Shown in pieces: positions 55,630 to 63,734 of a stretch of DNA of 64,000 nucleotides. Origin of the DNA: Methylotuvimicrobium buryatense 5G (GTDB lineage: Bacteria; Pseudomonadota; Gammaproteobacteria; Methylococcales; Methylomonadaceae); assembly GCF_000341735.1 (NCBI RefSeq), contig NZ_KB455575.1, positions 850,521-914,520 of the forward strand. Reading direction: 5' to 3'. The notes beneath the pieces were generated by a model. It did no database searches. It saw only the letters and a program-made list of their open reading frames with translations, and was not told the origin of the DNA. Within the stretch, counting starts at the first letter, position 1. Every line of letters begins with the position of its first letter. A program made the position numbers and the translations under genes.

Positions 55630-56745
55630 ATGGATCTGATCAACGCCACCCGCATGCAGGCAGCCTATACTCAAGGCTTGCAAGTCGATGGCCGAGAACT
55701 GTTGGTGGTCGTGATCAAAGGGACCTTTCAGATACCCGAGTTGGCCAATATTGTCCCGCAGCTAGCCGAGGAGCAAACTCCATTGGTTTTCGCCGATACT
55801 TTCACCGGAGAACCGGGATTTTCAGCGCCCATTTATGAAAGCGACTTCGCGCCCAGAAAACCACGCTGCGACGTGTTGCTGCTCGGAACCGCCTATGCGC
55901 CGGAAGGCACGCCGGTCAATCAAATTCCGGTCGGCCTTAAAGTCGGCGATTTTAAGAAAGTATTTCGCGTCGTCGGCGATCGCGTTTGGCAAGCGGGTAT
56001 CGGCGGCATCGAGGCGAAGCCGCCGGCGCCGTTTTTGCAAATTCCGATCACCTATGATCGCGCCTTCGGCGGATTGGACGATTTTCATGTCGATCCCGAA
56101 AAACACAGCGCCTATCGGCCTAATCCGGTAGGCGTTGGCTATCACGCCATGCTAAGCAGCGAACTCGTGAACGGCGCGCCGATGCCGAATACCGAGGAGA
56201 GCGAACGTTCGATTACGAATCCCGCCGGCGACTATCGACCGATGTCTTTCGGTCCGGTCGGGCGCAGTTGGGAGCCGCGTTATCGTCTAGCCGGAACCTA
56301 TGATCAACACTGGACCGACCATATTTTTCCGTTTCTACCGCCCGATTTCGACGAAGCCTATTTTCAGGCGGCGCCGCCCGATCAACAAATTCCGTATTTG
56401 CAAGGCGGAGAAGAGATCGTGTTGGCCAATCTGACGCCGTCGGGACGAAGCCGTTTTTGGCTGCCTAAAATAGACATGCCGGTCGTGTTTTTTCCGAAAA
56501 AAGGGGGCAAGGAAGAAACCCGGGCGATGATCGATACCTTGATCATCGAGCCTGATTTGGGGCGATTCACGATCACCTGGCGCATCGCACGACCGTTGAA
56601 GAAGAGCATGTTCGAAGTTTCACAAGTATTGGTCGGCGAAATGTCTCGGGCTTGGTGGCGTGCTCGGGAGATAGGCAAAACCTATTATCCTTCGTTGGCG
56701 CATTTGGCTAAAGCCAATCGACCGGAAGCGGAGGAGGAAAGTTGA
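55630..56745 (+). CDS. DUF2169 T6SS effector adaptor
   Basis: This is a 371-residue cytoplasmic protein of the DUF2169 family, which acts as a chaperone or adaptor linking DUF4150/PAAR-type effectors to VgrG. Visible family parts are QGLQVDGRELLVVVIKGTF, PITYDRAFGG, RPNPVGVGY and MPVVFFPKKGG. It follows the DUF6484 gene by one base. The matching cargo is probably the DUF4150 nuclease at 58652. Confidence 0.9.
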   Translation: MDLINATRMQAAYTQGLQVDGRELLVVVIKGTFQIPELANIVPQLAEEQTPLVFADTFTGEPGFSAPIYESDFAPRKPRCDVLLLGTAYAPEGTPVNQIPVGLKVGDFKKVFRVVGDRVWQAGIGGIEAKPPAPFLQIPITYDRAFGGLDDFHVDPEKHSAYRPNPVGVGYHAMLSSELVNGAPMPNTEESERSITNPAGDYRPMSFGPVGRSWEPRYRLAGTYDQHWTDHIFPFLPPDFDEAYFQAAPPDQQIPYLQGGEEIVLANLTPSGRSRFWLPKIDMPVVFFPKKGGKEETRAMIDTLIIEPDLGRFTITWRIARPLKKSMFEVSQVLVGEMSRAWWRAREIGKTYYPSLAHLAKANRPEAEEES

Positions 56746-56790
56746 GTAATCCTACTCCCTTTATACTCAAAAAATGGTTAACTTTATGAA

Positions 56791-56891
56791 GGTATGGGAT
56801 GTGGCTAGCGAGGATGTCGGCAGCAGGGAGAGCTGCCGCCAAGCCCCCATGGAGTGGTTCACGGCGGTCCTCGATAGACACATCTCATACC
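56791..56891. repeat. Family B-like palindrome upstream of the PIN gene
   Basis: The arms GGTATGGGATGTGGCTAGCG AGG and the imperfect complement ctcgatagacacatctcatacc bracket a family B core (gatgtcggcagcagggagag). The arms differ from the standard copies, but the core and layout match. It marks the left edge of the inserted toxin-antitoxin pair. Confidence 0.72.
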
Positions 56892-56929
56892 TTTTATTCT
56901 TAGACGGTTTTTCGTACAAAAGGGAGTAA

Positions 56930-57364
56930 ATGAAAATTTATTTGGATAATTGTTGTTTCAACAGGCCCTTTGACGATCAGTCCCGGCTAAGAATCAAGCT
57001 TGAATCAGAGGCAAAATTAAAGATTCAAGAAGATATTCGCGCAGGTATCTTTGGGTTGGTATGGTCATATATTTTAGACTATGAAAATAGTAGAAATCCT
57101 TTTCATGAGCGAAGAGAACAACTTTCAAAATGGCGCAATTATGCCCAAGACGATATAGAAGCTAGCACGGAGCTTATTGAAATTGCAAACCGTATTACCG
57201 CAATTGGGATCAAGAAGACCGATTCGCTTCATATCGCCTGTGCAATTATGGCAAATTCTGATTATTTTCTAACTACTGATGACGGCATTATTAAAAAATC
57301 CATATCAATCGATGATGTCAAGATTACCGATCCCATTGGTTTTATAAAAGAAGTGATGCAATGA
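56930..57364 (+). CDS. PIN-domain ribonuclease, probable toxin
   Basis: This is a 144-residue single PIN domain. The acidic residues of the active site are visible in MKIYLDNCCFNRPFDD (Asp6), TDSLHIACA and FLTTDDGII. It overlaps the next gene by 4 bases (ATGA), so a toxin-antitoxin pair with the toxin first is likely. PIN toxins usually cut RNA. It is an insertion between two T6SS adaptor genes and is more AT-rich than they are. Confidence 0.82.
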   Translation: MKIYLDNCCFNRPFDDQSRLRIKLESEAKLKIQEDIRAGIFGLVWSYILDYENSRNPFHERREQLSKWRNYAQDDIEASTELIEIANRITAIGIKKTDSLHIACAIMANSDYFLTTDDGIIKKSISIDDVKITDPIGFIKEVMQ

Positions 57365-57573
57365 TTACCGATACCGAAATTAAAACAAAAGGCATGCAGA
57401 TCCTTTCCGACTATCTCGGAGATGTCGAAGCGGAACGATTTATCGCTTTGATTCAGAGAGAGCCTTTCGATTACACAAAGTGGCATCAAGAACAGGATGA
57501 TTCAATGACTATCGAAGAACTGAGTGAACATGCAATGGCTTTGCGAAAAAAACTCGAGCAAACAACCAAATAG
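57361..57573 (+). CDS. Probable antitoxin partner of the PIN protein
   Basis: This is a 70-residue acidic helical protein overlapping the PIN gene by 4 bases. It resembles the short partners found with this type of PIN protein (EAERFIALIQREPFDYTKWH, ending in a helical ALRKKLEQ). No DNA-binding motif is obvious. The antitoxin call rests on size, overlap and neighbour. Confidence 0.72.
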   Translation: MITDTEIKTKGMQILSDYLGDVEAERFIALIQREPFDYTKWHQEQDDSMTIEELSEHAMALRKKLEQTTK

Positions 57574-57614
57574 CATGCCGACCTTTTCTCCAAAGACCGC
57601 TAAGGGATGACCTC

Positions 57615-58652
57615 ATGAGCTTTCCTTTGGCGATTACCGGTACCGGCCTGGTCACTGGCGTCGGCCTTGATGCGCCGGCGAGCTGTGCCGCGATACGCTG
57701 TGCGATCGACAATTTTCAGGAAACCCGCTTCATGGACCAAGGCGGCGAGTGGATCATGGGCTGCGAAGTGCCGCTCGAACAGCCGTGGCGCGGCAAAACA
57801 AAGCTGATCAAAATGGCCGCCGCTGCGATCCGAGAATGCTTGTCCGGCAACCCGTTGATCAATCCCGTCGAGACGCCATTATTGCTTTGTTTGTCGGAGC
57901 GCGACAGAAAAGGCCGGGTAATCGACGACGACAATCAGTTTTTTCATGATTTGTTGGAAGAACTGCAACTGGAATTTCATGAAAAATCACTGGTCATTGC
58001 CGGAGGGCATGTCGGCGTCGCACTCGCGCTGAGACATGCCAGGCCGCTCATTCAGGAATTGAAACTCAAACATGTGTTGATTGCAGCAACCGATAGTCTT
58101 CTTGTCGCGCAATCCTTAGCGCACTATGAAGAACACGAGCGCTTGCTGACCAGTCAAAACTCCAACGGATTCATACCCGGCGAGGCGGGGGCGGCGCTCA
58201 TCATAGAACCGACTTACGCAAAGCCGGAGCCACAGCTCATTTGCCATGGCCTAGGATTTGCTGTTGAAAAAGCTCACATTGACTCGGAAGAACCATTGAT
58301 AGCAGATGGCTTAACTGCGGCTTTGAAAGAGTCGCTAATCGATGCCGGTTGCGGTGAAAGCATCCTCGAATTCAAAATCACCGACATTGCAGGCGAACAA
58401 TATCATTTTAAAGAATCGAGCATCGCTTTCAGCCGCGTCGACCGTACTAAGCGAGAAGAATTCGACATTTGGCATCCTGCGGATTGTATCGGCGAAACCG
58501 GTTCGGCAATTGGCTTGGTTATGCTTGGATATCTGAAATCCGCCTGCGAAAAAAATTATAGTAAGGGGAATCACATTTGGGCCCATCTAGGCAATGACGA
58601 CGGTAAGCGGGCTTCTATGATATTGGCTTGGCAAACGGTAGGAGCAAAATAA
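57615..58652 (+). CDS. Ketoacyl-synthase-fold protein lacking the catalytic cysteine
   Basis: This 345-residue protein has a thiolase/ketoacyl synthase fold: ITGTGLVTGVGLDAPASCAA at the start and CIGETGSAIGLVML near the end match the family. The nucleophile position reads VIAGGHVGVALAL, with no Cys, so it cannot be a normal condensing enzyme. Such proteins occur in DUF2169/DUF4150 T6SS loci and probably serve a non-catalytic or unknown role in effector loading. It overlaps the next gene by one base (TAATG). Confidence 0.85.
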   Translation: MSFPLAITGTGLVTGVGLDAPASCAAIRCAIDNFQETRFMDQGGEWIMGCEVPLEQPWRGKTKLIKMAAAAIRECLSGNPLINPVETPLLLCLSERDRKGRVIDDDNQFFHDLLEELQLEFHEKSLVIAGGHVGVALALRHARPLIQELKLKHVLIAATDSLLVAQSLAHYEEHERLLTSQNSNGFIPGEAGAALIIEPTYAKPEPQLICHGLGFAVEKAHIDSEEPLIADGLTAALKESLIDAGCGESILEFKITDIAGEQYHFKESSIAFSRVDRTKREEFDIWHPADCIGETGSAIGLVMLGYLKSACEKNYSKGNHIWAHLGNDDGKRASMILAWQTVGAK

Positions 58653-59782
58653 TGGCGAATGAAGTGTATGCTAACGGCATGGAACTAGCCTGTAAAGCAG
58701 GCTCTGGAAAAACCATCGCTTCGTTTCCGGACGTTTGTTTTACCCCGCCGGAAAATCCGGCGACGCCGCCTGGCGTTCCTATTCCCTACCCGAATACTGG
58801 ATTTGCCTCTGATACCACGAAAGGTAGCAAAAACGTGAAAATCACGGGCAAAGAAGTCATGCTGAAAAATAAGTCTTACTTCAAGAAATCGACCGGCGAC
58901 GAGGCAGGGTCGGCTGCCAAAAAAGGGGTAATTTCAAGTACCAATAGAGGAAAAGTTTATTTCATCAAATGGTCGATGAATGTCAAATTTGAAGGAGAGA
59001 ATGTTGATCGGCATTTGGACTTAACGACTGATAACCATGCAAGCCCAATGGCTAATGAGGCAGTTCCTTGGATATTTTCTGACCGGATGGCAATGGGTAA
59101 TATTGGTGAATGTGCAGATGAAAAAAATAATGTTGAATCGAAGTGTGGCGATCTTAATAAACCGGTTAAGTGCCCCACCTCAGGATACGAATTAGTTGAA
59201 GCACGAAAGAAAAATTCCGGCAAAAGTAAGGCTGAAAAACAGGCTTTAGAGCGGAAACTAGGTGGGGAAATGCAAAGAGATCCTTGCCAGAAGGCCTTGC
59301 GCTGTTTTTTATCGCCATATGAACCTAATAAATGTTGCCCTGGACAGACACCTGATCACTTAATCGATGTCAAATCATTTGTCGAAGCTGGACAGGATCG
59401 AACAACGGGAAAACGAAAGCCAGGCTGGGATAAATATAATGACAAGGACGCACCCTCCATGTGCGTCGAAGGCGGTGCGGCTACCTGCTCAACTCATGGT
59501 GTATTGTCGACCAAGCGTAAAGCTTTTGTTAACCAGATGGGAGGAAAAGGAGCGGAGACAGATTTAGAAACACTTGCCATTGTTGGCGCAGTGACAGCCT
59601 CTGATACGTTTAAAGGGTGCAGTGTCGAGTGTTTAGAAGCCCAACTGCTTGATTATCACAGAAAGGTCCAGGATAACAACGCTAAGGTATCTATGTCACA
59701 GTTTGGACTTGGAGAGAGTGCTCCTTGGAAACAAGGTATATCAGTCAGAGCAGCAAAACTAGCCAAATCGTGGCTGGGATGA
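58652..59782 (+). CDS. DUF4150 PAAR-like T6SS effector with Tox-GHH2-like nuclease tail
   Basis: This 376-residue protein has an N-terminal PAAR-like DUF4150 domain (about 1-125, starting MANEVYANGMELACKAGSGK). The C-terminal toxin part (about 215-330) resembles Tox-GHH2, an HNH/endonuclease VII-type fold: GQTPDHLIDVKSF with His236, APSMCVEGG with Cys271, and STHGVLST with His282. The usual Gly-His-His here reads Pro-Asp-His. Several extra cysteines may bind zinc or form disulphides. The likely target is DNA of rival cells. The ATG at 58652 overlaps the stop of the previous gene; the open frame upstream of it belongs to that gene. Confidence 0.85.
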   Translation: MANEVYANGMELACKAGSGKTIASFPDVCFTPPENPATPPGVPIPYPNTGFASDTTKGSKNVKITGKEVMLKNKSYFKKSTGDEAGSAAKKGVISSTNRGKVYFIKWSMNVKFEGENVDRHLDLTTDNHASPMANEAVPWIFSDRMAMGNIGECADEKNNVESKCGDLNKPVKCPTSGYELVEARKKNSGKSKAEKQALERKLGGEMQRDPCQKALRCFLSPYEPNKCCPGQTPDHLIDVKSFVEAGQDRTTGKRKPGWDKYNDKDAPSMCVEGGAATCSTHGVLSTKRKAFVNQMGGKGAETDLETLAIVGAVTASDTFKGCSVECLEAQLLDYHRKVQDNNAKVSMSQFGLGESAPWKQGISVRAAKLAKSWLG

Positions 59783-59800
59783 AAGTTTAGGATATCTAAA

Positions 59801-60733
59801 ATGCAAATGAGTAATGTAAATTTTACAAATCCAGGGATTTCTTTTGTAACAGGAGCTCCCATTTCCTGTGATACTGGATTGTTGATACTTTCAATTGATG
59901 AACTTTTTCATGATAAGGAGCCACACAGCTTACTCGTAGTTAAGGATCATGACGTCACCAACGGTATTCTAGTTTCATCAAATTGCTGTGATGTTATTCT
60001 CGCAAATGAAGGTGGAAATCTTAACGGTTACTTTCTTGGCGAAGACGGTGGGATATGGTTTTACAACGGTAATACTATAGAGGCATCCGATCCCATTACT
60101 TCAAACAAAAATTTCGGAGCACTTAGGTCCCAAGCCTTTTCTTCTAATTCATATCATATAGTTGCGGGGGGAGGAAACACTGCTTTCCTAAAAAAAACCA
60201 CTTCCGAATGGAAAGATCAGGAAATCAAAATGAGCCAGGATATTGAACAATTTAAATATGTAGGCTTTGAAAAAATAGTGGCACTACCTGAAGGATCATT
60301 CTATCTATTCGGTTGGCATGGGATTGGAATTTTATTCGCTGACAATCGTAGCACGAGATTAGATTTGCCAACAAATCTAGATATTTATGACGCTGTTCTA
60401 ACTAACGATGGCTTTATATACACTTGTGGTGATCAAGGAACCATTCTTAGGGGGCGTGGCTTAAACGATTGGTCGATAATAAACAATGAAATTACTGGCG
60501 ATAAGCTTTGGGGTATCTGTTCATTTGAGGGAAGGACTTTCGTATGCAGTATGAATTCAATCTATGAAATTGTCGATAACGAATTACAATTTATAGAATA
60601 TTCAGAATTTAGCGACATACCCAGTTTCACTTACCGACTTAAGACTTGCATAGACTGTGTTTGGTCCATCGGTTCCAAGCAATTAGTGCAATATGACGGA
60701 TCTGATTGGCGAGAGCTAATGCTACTTTCATAA
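59801..60733 (+). CDS. Candidate immunity protein, beta-propeller-like
   Basis: This is a 310-residue AT-rich cytoplasmic protein, 18 bases after the nuclease effector. It shows repeated strand patterns of a propeller type (GYFLGEDGGIWFYNG, HIVAGGGNTAFLKK, GFIYTCGDQGTILRGRG, LWGICSFEGRTFVCS), similar to YCF48/BNR-like repeats. No signal peptide is seen, which fits protection against a cytoplasmic nuclease. The immunity role is inferred from its place. I do not recognise a specific family. Confidence 0.72.
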   Translation: MQMSNVNFTNPGISFVTGAPISCDTGLLILSIDELFHDKEPHSLLVVKDHDVTNGILVSSNCCDVILANEGGNLNGYFLGEDGGIWFYNGNTIEASDPITSNKNFGALRSQAFSSNSYHIVAGGGNTAFLKKTTSEWKDQEIKMSQDIEQFKYVGFEKIVALPEGSFYLFGWHGIGILFADNRSTRLDLPTNLDIYDAVLTNDGFIYTCGDQGTILRGRGLNDWSIINNEITGDKLWGICSFEGRTFVCSMNSIYEIVDNELQFIEYSEFSDIPSFTYRLKTCIDCVWSIGSKQLVQYDGSDWRELMLLS

Positions 60734-61087
60734 CTTATACCCTGAAACTATGGACGAGCGGTCACAAATAACTCTTCAATGGCATCTCGTTCTTACGGCG
60801 AATGAACGTAAGCTAGATTTACCTTGGCAATTCACCTTCGGACGGAGCAATGATTCTGTAATGTCCGTCAATGTTTCTGGGCGGCTTTAATGAAGGTTTG
60901 CTGGCGCGAAACCGCCCTACGAATCTAAATTGATATTCGGGAGATGGCATGCCGAATTATCGGCGTAATTTTGTGCCGGGCGGTTGTTATTTTTTTTACG
61001 GTCAATTTTCTGGAACGTAAACGGGATTTGTTGGCCGACCATATCGATTTGATGTGTGCTGCCGAGTAACCCTACTCTGTTCCGATT

Positions 61088-61262
61088 CCGTACTTTCATA
61101 GTAACGTTCATGAAGGCTTTGCCATCGTCCCAGTAAATGAAAGTGCGAGGCGTTGGGGAAGGTGCGGTCACTCGCCCGACAGGACGCCGTGAATACGTCC
61201 ATGTAGGCTCGGCGGCGGCTATCCCTGCCGCCGACGCCTATCGGTCGAGCAACCGCACCCTC
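61088..61262. repeat. Family B element, inverted relative to 52080-52345
   Basis: The flank actttcatagtaacgttcat and gaaggctttgccatcgtccc leads into the palindrome GAAGGTGCGGTCACTCGCCC (61158) to gagcaaccgcaccctc (61262), with core gacgccgtgaatacgtccatgtaggctc. It is the reverse complement of the 52080-52345 unit. The DNA from 60734 to 61087 shows no gene. Confidence 0.82.
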
Positions 61263-61306
61263 TTCGGAACCGGCATTTTTACAGAATATTTTTGCATATC
61301 GAAAAA

Positions 61307-61539
61307 CCTGATTAGCAAGTTTCTTCAGCTAAAGCCCAAAAACCAGGAGATCCTAGCAGGACGGGGTTTTCAACCTCGTCCTAAACGTTTCGACTTTGGC
61401 CGAAGTAAGCCGAAATGTTTAGGGCAAACCGAAACTTGGGGACGGGTTAAATAACCCGTCCCGCAGAAGTGGCTGCGGCTACAACTGGCCTCCGCTCGGA
61501 CACTTGGCTTCGGCAAGCTGAAGCATCTTGCTAATCAGG
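61307..61539. mobile_element. 233-bp miniature element F with 8-bp target duplication
   Basis: The ends are inverted: CCTGATTAGCAAGTTTCTTC AGCT at the left and agctgaagcatcttgctaat cagg at the right. It is bordered on both sides by TCGAAAAA (61299-61306 and 61540-61547). The same surrounding sequence without the insert, gcatatcgaaaaattaga, occurs in reverse at 52341-52358. This is good evidence for insertion with an 8-bp duplication. Inside are two hairpins (gacggggttttcaacctcgtc and gacgggttaaataacccgtc). No gene is inside, so it must have been moved by a transposase elsewhere. Confidence 0.85.
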
Positions 61540-61656
61540 TCGAAAAATTAGATAAAAAGTCTAAAACTACGAACTTTCATAGTAATAAGCTTCGCCGTAC
61601 AAAATTTGCCTATTCTGTACTTTAGGCCCTTAATAGACTTTATGGAGGCATTGACG

Positions 61657-62217
61657 ATGTCATTCCCGGCAACAACTGAACCGATGTCCCCCGAGGAATT
61701 CCTCGAATGGGAGGAACGGCAAAAAGATAAACACGAATTCATCGGTGGCGAGATTTTTGCGATGGTTGGCGTGACGCGTCAGCATGCCACGATAGCCGGG
61801 AACCTTTTTCGATTCCTTGGAAACCACCTTGCAGGGACTCCCTGCCGTGTCTACATGTCTGACATGAAATTGAAATTGGATTTGGCGGATGCGTTTTTTT
61901 ATCCGGACGTATTTGTCACCTGTTCCGAGTCGGATCATAAAGCCGAATGCTATATGTCCGAACCGCGTTTGATCATCGAAGTCTTGTCCGAATCCACGGA
62001 AGCATATGACCGGGGAGAGAAGTTTGCCAACTATAGAAAGTTTTCATCCTTGGCCGAATATGTATTAATCGACCCGGTTGCCCGTAAGGCGGAAATCTTT
62101 CGGCGGGACGATACCGGGCATTGGGTTTTGTATGAATTCTGTGAGAATGAACCGGTTTTTTTTTCAAGCGTAGACTTGGCAATCGATTGCGCTACGCTTT
62201 TCGAGAATGCCGATTAA
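61657..62217 (+). CDS. Uma2 family protein (DUF820 endonuclease fold)
   Basis: This 186-residue protein has a PD-(D/E)XK restriction-nuclease-like fold. The conserved DAFFYPDVFVTC, LIIEVLSEST and YRKFSSLAEYVLID parts include the acidic and lysine-region residues. Its biological role is unknown for most members, which are abundant in cyanobacteria and some Gammaproteobacteria. The ATG at 61657 was chosen because GGAGG lies 8 bases upstream; the open frame extends back through another ATG at 61642. It seems independent of the T6SS. Confidence 0.9.
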   Translation: MSFPATTEPMSPEEFLEWEERQKDKHEFIGGEIFAMVGVTRQHATIAGNLFRFLGNHLAGTPCRVYMSDMKLKLDLADAFFYPDVFVTCSESDHKAECYMSEPRLIIEVLSESTEAYDRGEKFANYRKFSSLAEYVLIDPVARKAEIFRRDDTGHWVLYEFCENEPVFFSSVDLAIDCATLFENAD

Positions 62218-62260
62218 TATCATTCATCAACTATCCGAATAGAAACCAGGTAAACGCAAT

Positions 62261-63535
62261 TTGCAAACTCCCAGCGTAATAACCAAAAGAATCATTCCCC
62301 AGATTCTCGAACAACACGCCGAAGAAACGGCTTTTCTGTGGATATTACGCAGTTATGCCGTCTATGCCCCGCATTATCGCTTGGAAGACTTGGCAAAACT
62401 CGACAGCCGCATCGAAGCGCATCTGGACGGTTTACGAATTGCCGGGAGCGAGGCTTGGCAGTTATGCGAAGAGGCCTTAAAATTCGGCGAACCGGGGGAG
62501 GTCTTTGCCGCAGGAATCTTGGCGCTGGAGAGCAAGTATGCGAATCGTCTCGAACGCGTTCTTGAAACAGTGACGCAATTTCCGGAAGCATTGCGCGGTC
62601 TGGTTTCGGCGTTCGGTTGGGTTGCGCCGCAACGACTTGCCGGTACGGTCAAAAGCTATTTGACATCGGATTCGCCTTTACTCATACAGATTGGCATTGC
62701 CGCCTGCGCAGTTCATCGCGCCGATCCGAGCTTGGTTCTCGCTAAGACTATCGCTGATGACCAAGCACCGGCTTCGCTAAAGGCCTGTGCATTAAGAGCC
62801 GCGGGGCAACTCAAACGCCGTGATTTGATTGAACCGATTCAGGATCAGCTAAAAGCGGACGATGAAGCAGTCCAATTTTGGGCCGCCTGGTCCTCAGTGC
62901 TGTTAGGCGATAGGATACGAGCGATCGAAACATTGAAAACGTCTGCTTGCATCAAGTCCCCGTTGGGCCAGCGCGCGTTTGATTTGCTATTACGCGCAAT
63001 GTCTCCCATTGATGCGCATCGCTGGCTGAAAAACTTGGCTCGATATCCGGAATGGCAACGCGATTTGGTCGTCGGCGTCGGCATCATCGGCGATCCGTTT
63101 TACGTTCCTTGGCTGATCAAGCAAATGAGCATTCCCGAGTTGTCGCGAGTGGCCGGCGAGGCGTTCAGCAGCATCACCGGCGTCGATATCGCTTATGAAG
63201 ATTTGGATGACGAACCGCCGCAAGGCTTCGATGCGGGGCCTACCGAAAATCCGGCAGATGAAGATGTAACGATGGACAGCGACGAAGACTTGCCTTGGCC
63301 TTGCCCTCTAAAAATAGCCGCTTGGTGGGACACGAACAAGGGACGTTTCAACCAAGGCGTTCGCTATTTTTCAGGCATGCCGATCTCGGAATTGCAGTGT
63401 AAACGCATATTGACCGAAGGTTATCAGCGCCAGCGTAAGTCGGCGGCCTTGGAACTTGCTTTAATGCAAGTTGAAGCGCCTCTGTTCGAAGTGCGCGCAC
63501 CAGGATGGCGGCAACAATCATGGTTAAGCGAATAA
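62261..63535 (+). CDS. TIGR02270-like HEAT-repeat protein, T6SS-associated
   Basis: This is a 424-residue cytoplasmic protein built of helical HEAT-like repeats (about 70-290) with a C-terminal domain (WPCPLKIAAWWDTNKGRF and RQRKSAALELALM). The pattern fits the TIGR02270 family, often next to T6SS adaptor genes. Its function is unknown. The start appears to be TTG at 62261 with AGGTAA upstream; no ATG is near the N-terminus. Confidence 0.8.
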   Translation: MQTPSVITKRIIPQILEQHAEETAFLWILRSYAVYAPHYRLEDLAKLDSRIEAHLDGLRIAGSEAWQLCEEALKFGEPGEVFAAGILALESKYANRLERVLETVTQFPEALRGLVSAFGWVAPQRLAGTVKSYLTSDSPLLIQIGIAACAVHRADPSLVLAKTIADDQAPASLKACALRAAGQLKRRDLIEPIQDQLKADDEAVQFWAAWSSVLLGDRIRAIETLKTSACIKSPLGQRAFDLLLRAMSPIDAHRWLKNLARYPEWQRDLVVGVGIIGDPFYVPWLIKQMSIPELSRVAGEAFSSITGVDIAYEDLDDEPPQGFDAGPTENPADEDVTMDSDEDLPWPCPLKIAAWWDTNKGRFNQGVRYFSGMPISELQCKRILTEGYQRQRKSAALELALMQVEAPLFEVRAPGWRQQSWLSE

Positions 63536-63551
63536 GCGGGGAGAACGTTTC

Positions 63552-63656
63552 ATGTCGATATCCATTGCAGGATTGATTTTTTTGCTCGTTTCAATTGTAT
63601 TTTTCGGTTTGGTATTAAGAAACTTTTGGACTCACCGGCACAGCCTAACGACCTGA
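63552..63656 (+). CDS. Possible 34-residue single-helix membrane protein
   Basis: This short frame has a GGGGAG ribosome-binding site 8 bases before the ATG and encodes one hydrophobic helix (about residues 5-23, IAGLIFLLVSIVFFGLVL) and a basic tail. It is 16 bases after the HEAT-repeat gene. Such a small frame could be chance, but the ribosome-binding site and helix make it worth listing. Confidence 0.45.
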   Translation: MSISIAGLIFLLVSIVFFGLVLRNFWTHRHSLTT

Positions 63657-63734
63657 TTGACTGACAAAACTCAAAATTCGAAAAAATTAGGAGATAATAT
63701 CGATATTTGACCGGTTCTAGCAAGGAAGCGAAAC

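Noticed and set aside
61137..61454. 105-codon plus-strand frame
   Set aside because: It is a translation of a family B palindrome and part of element F.
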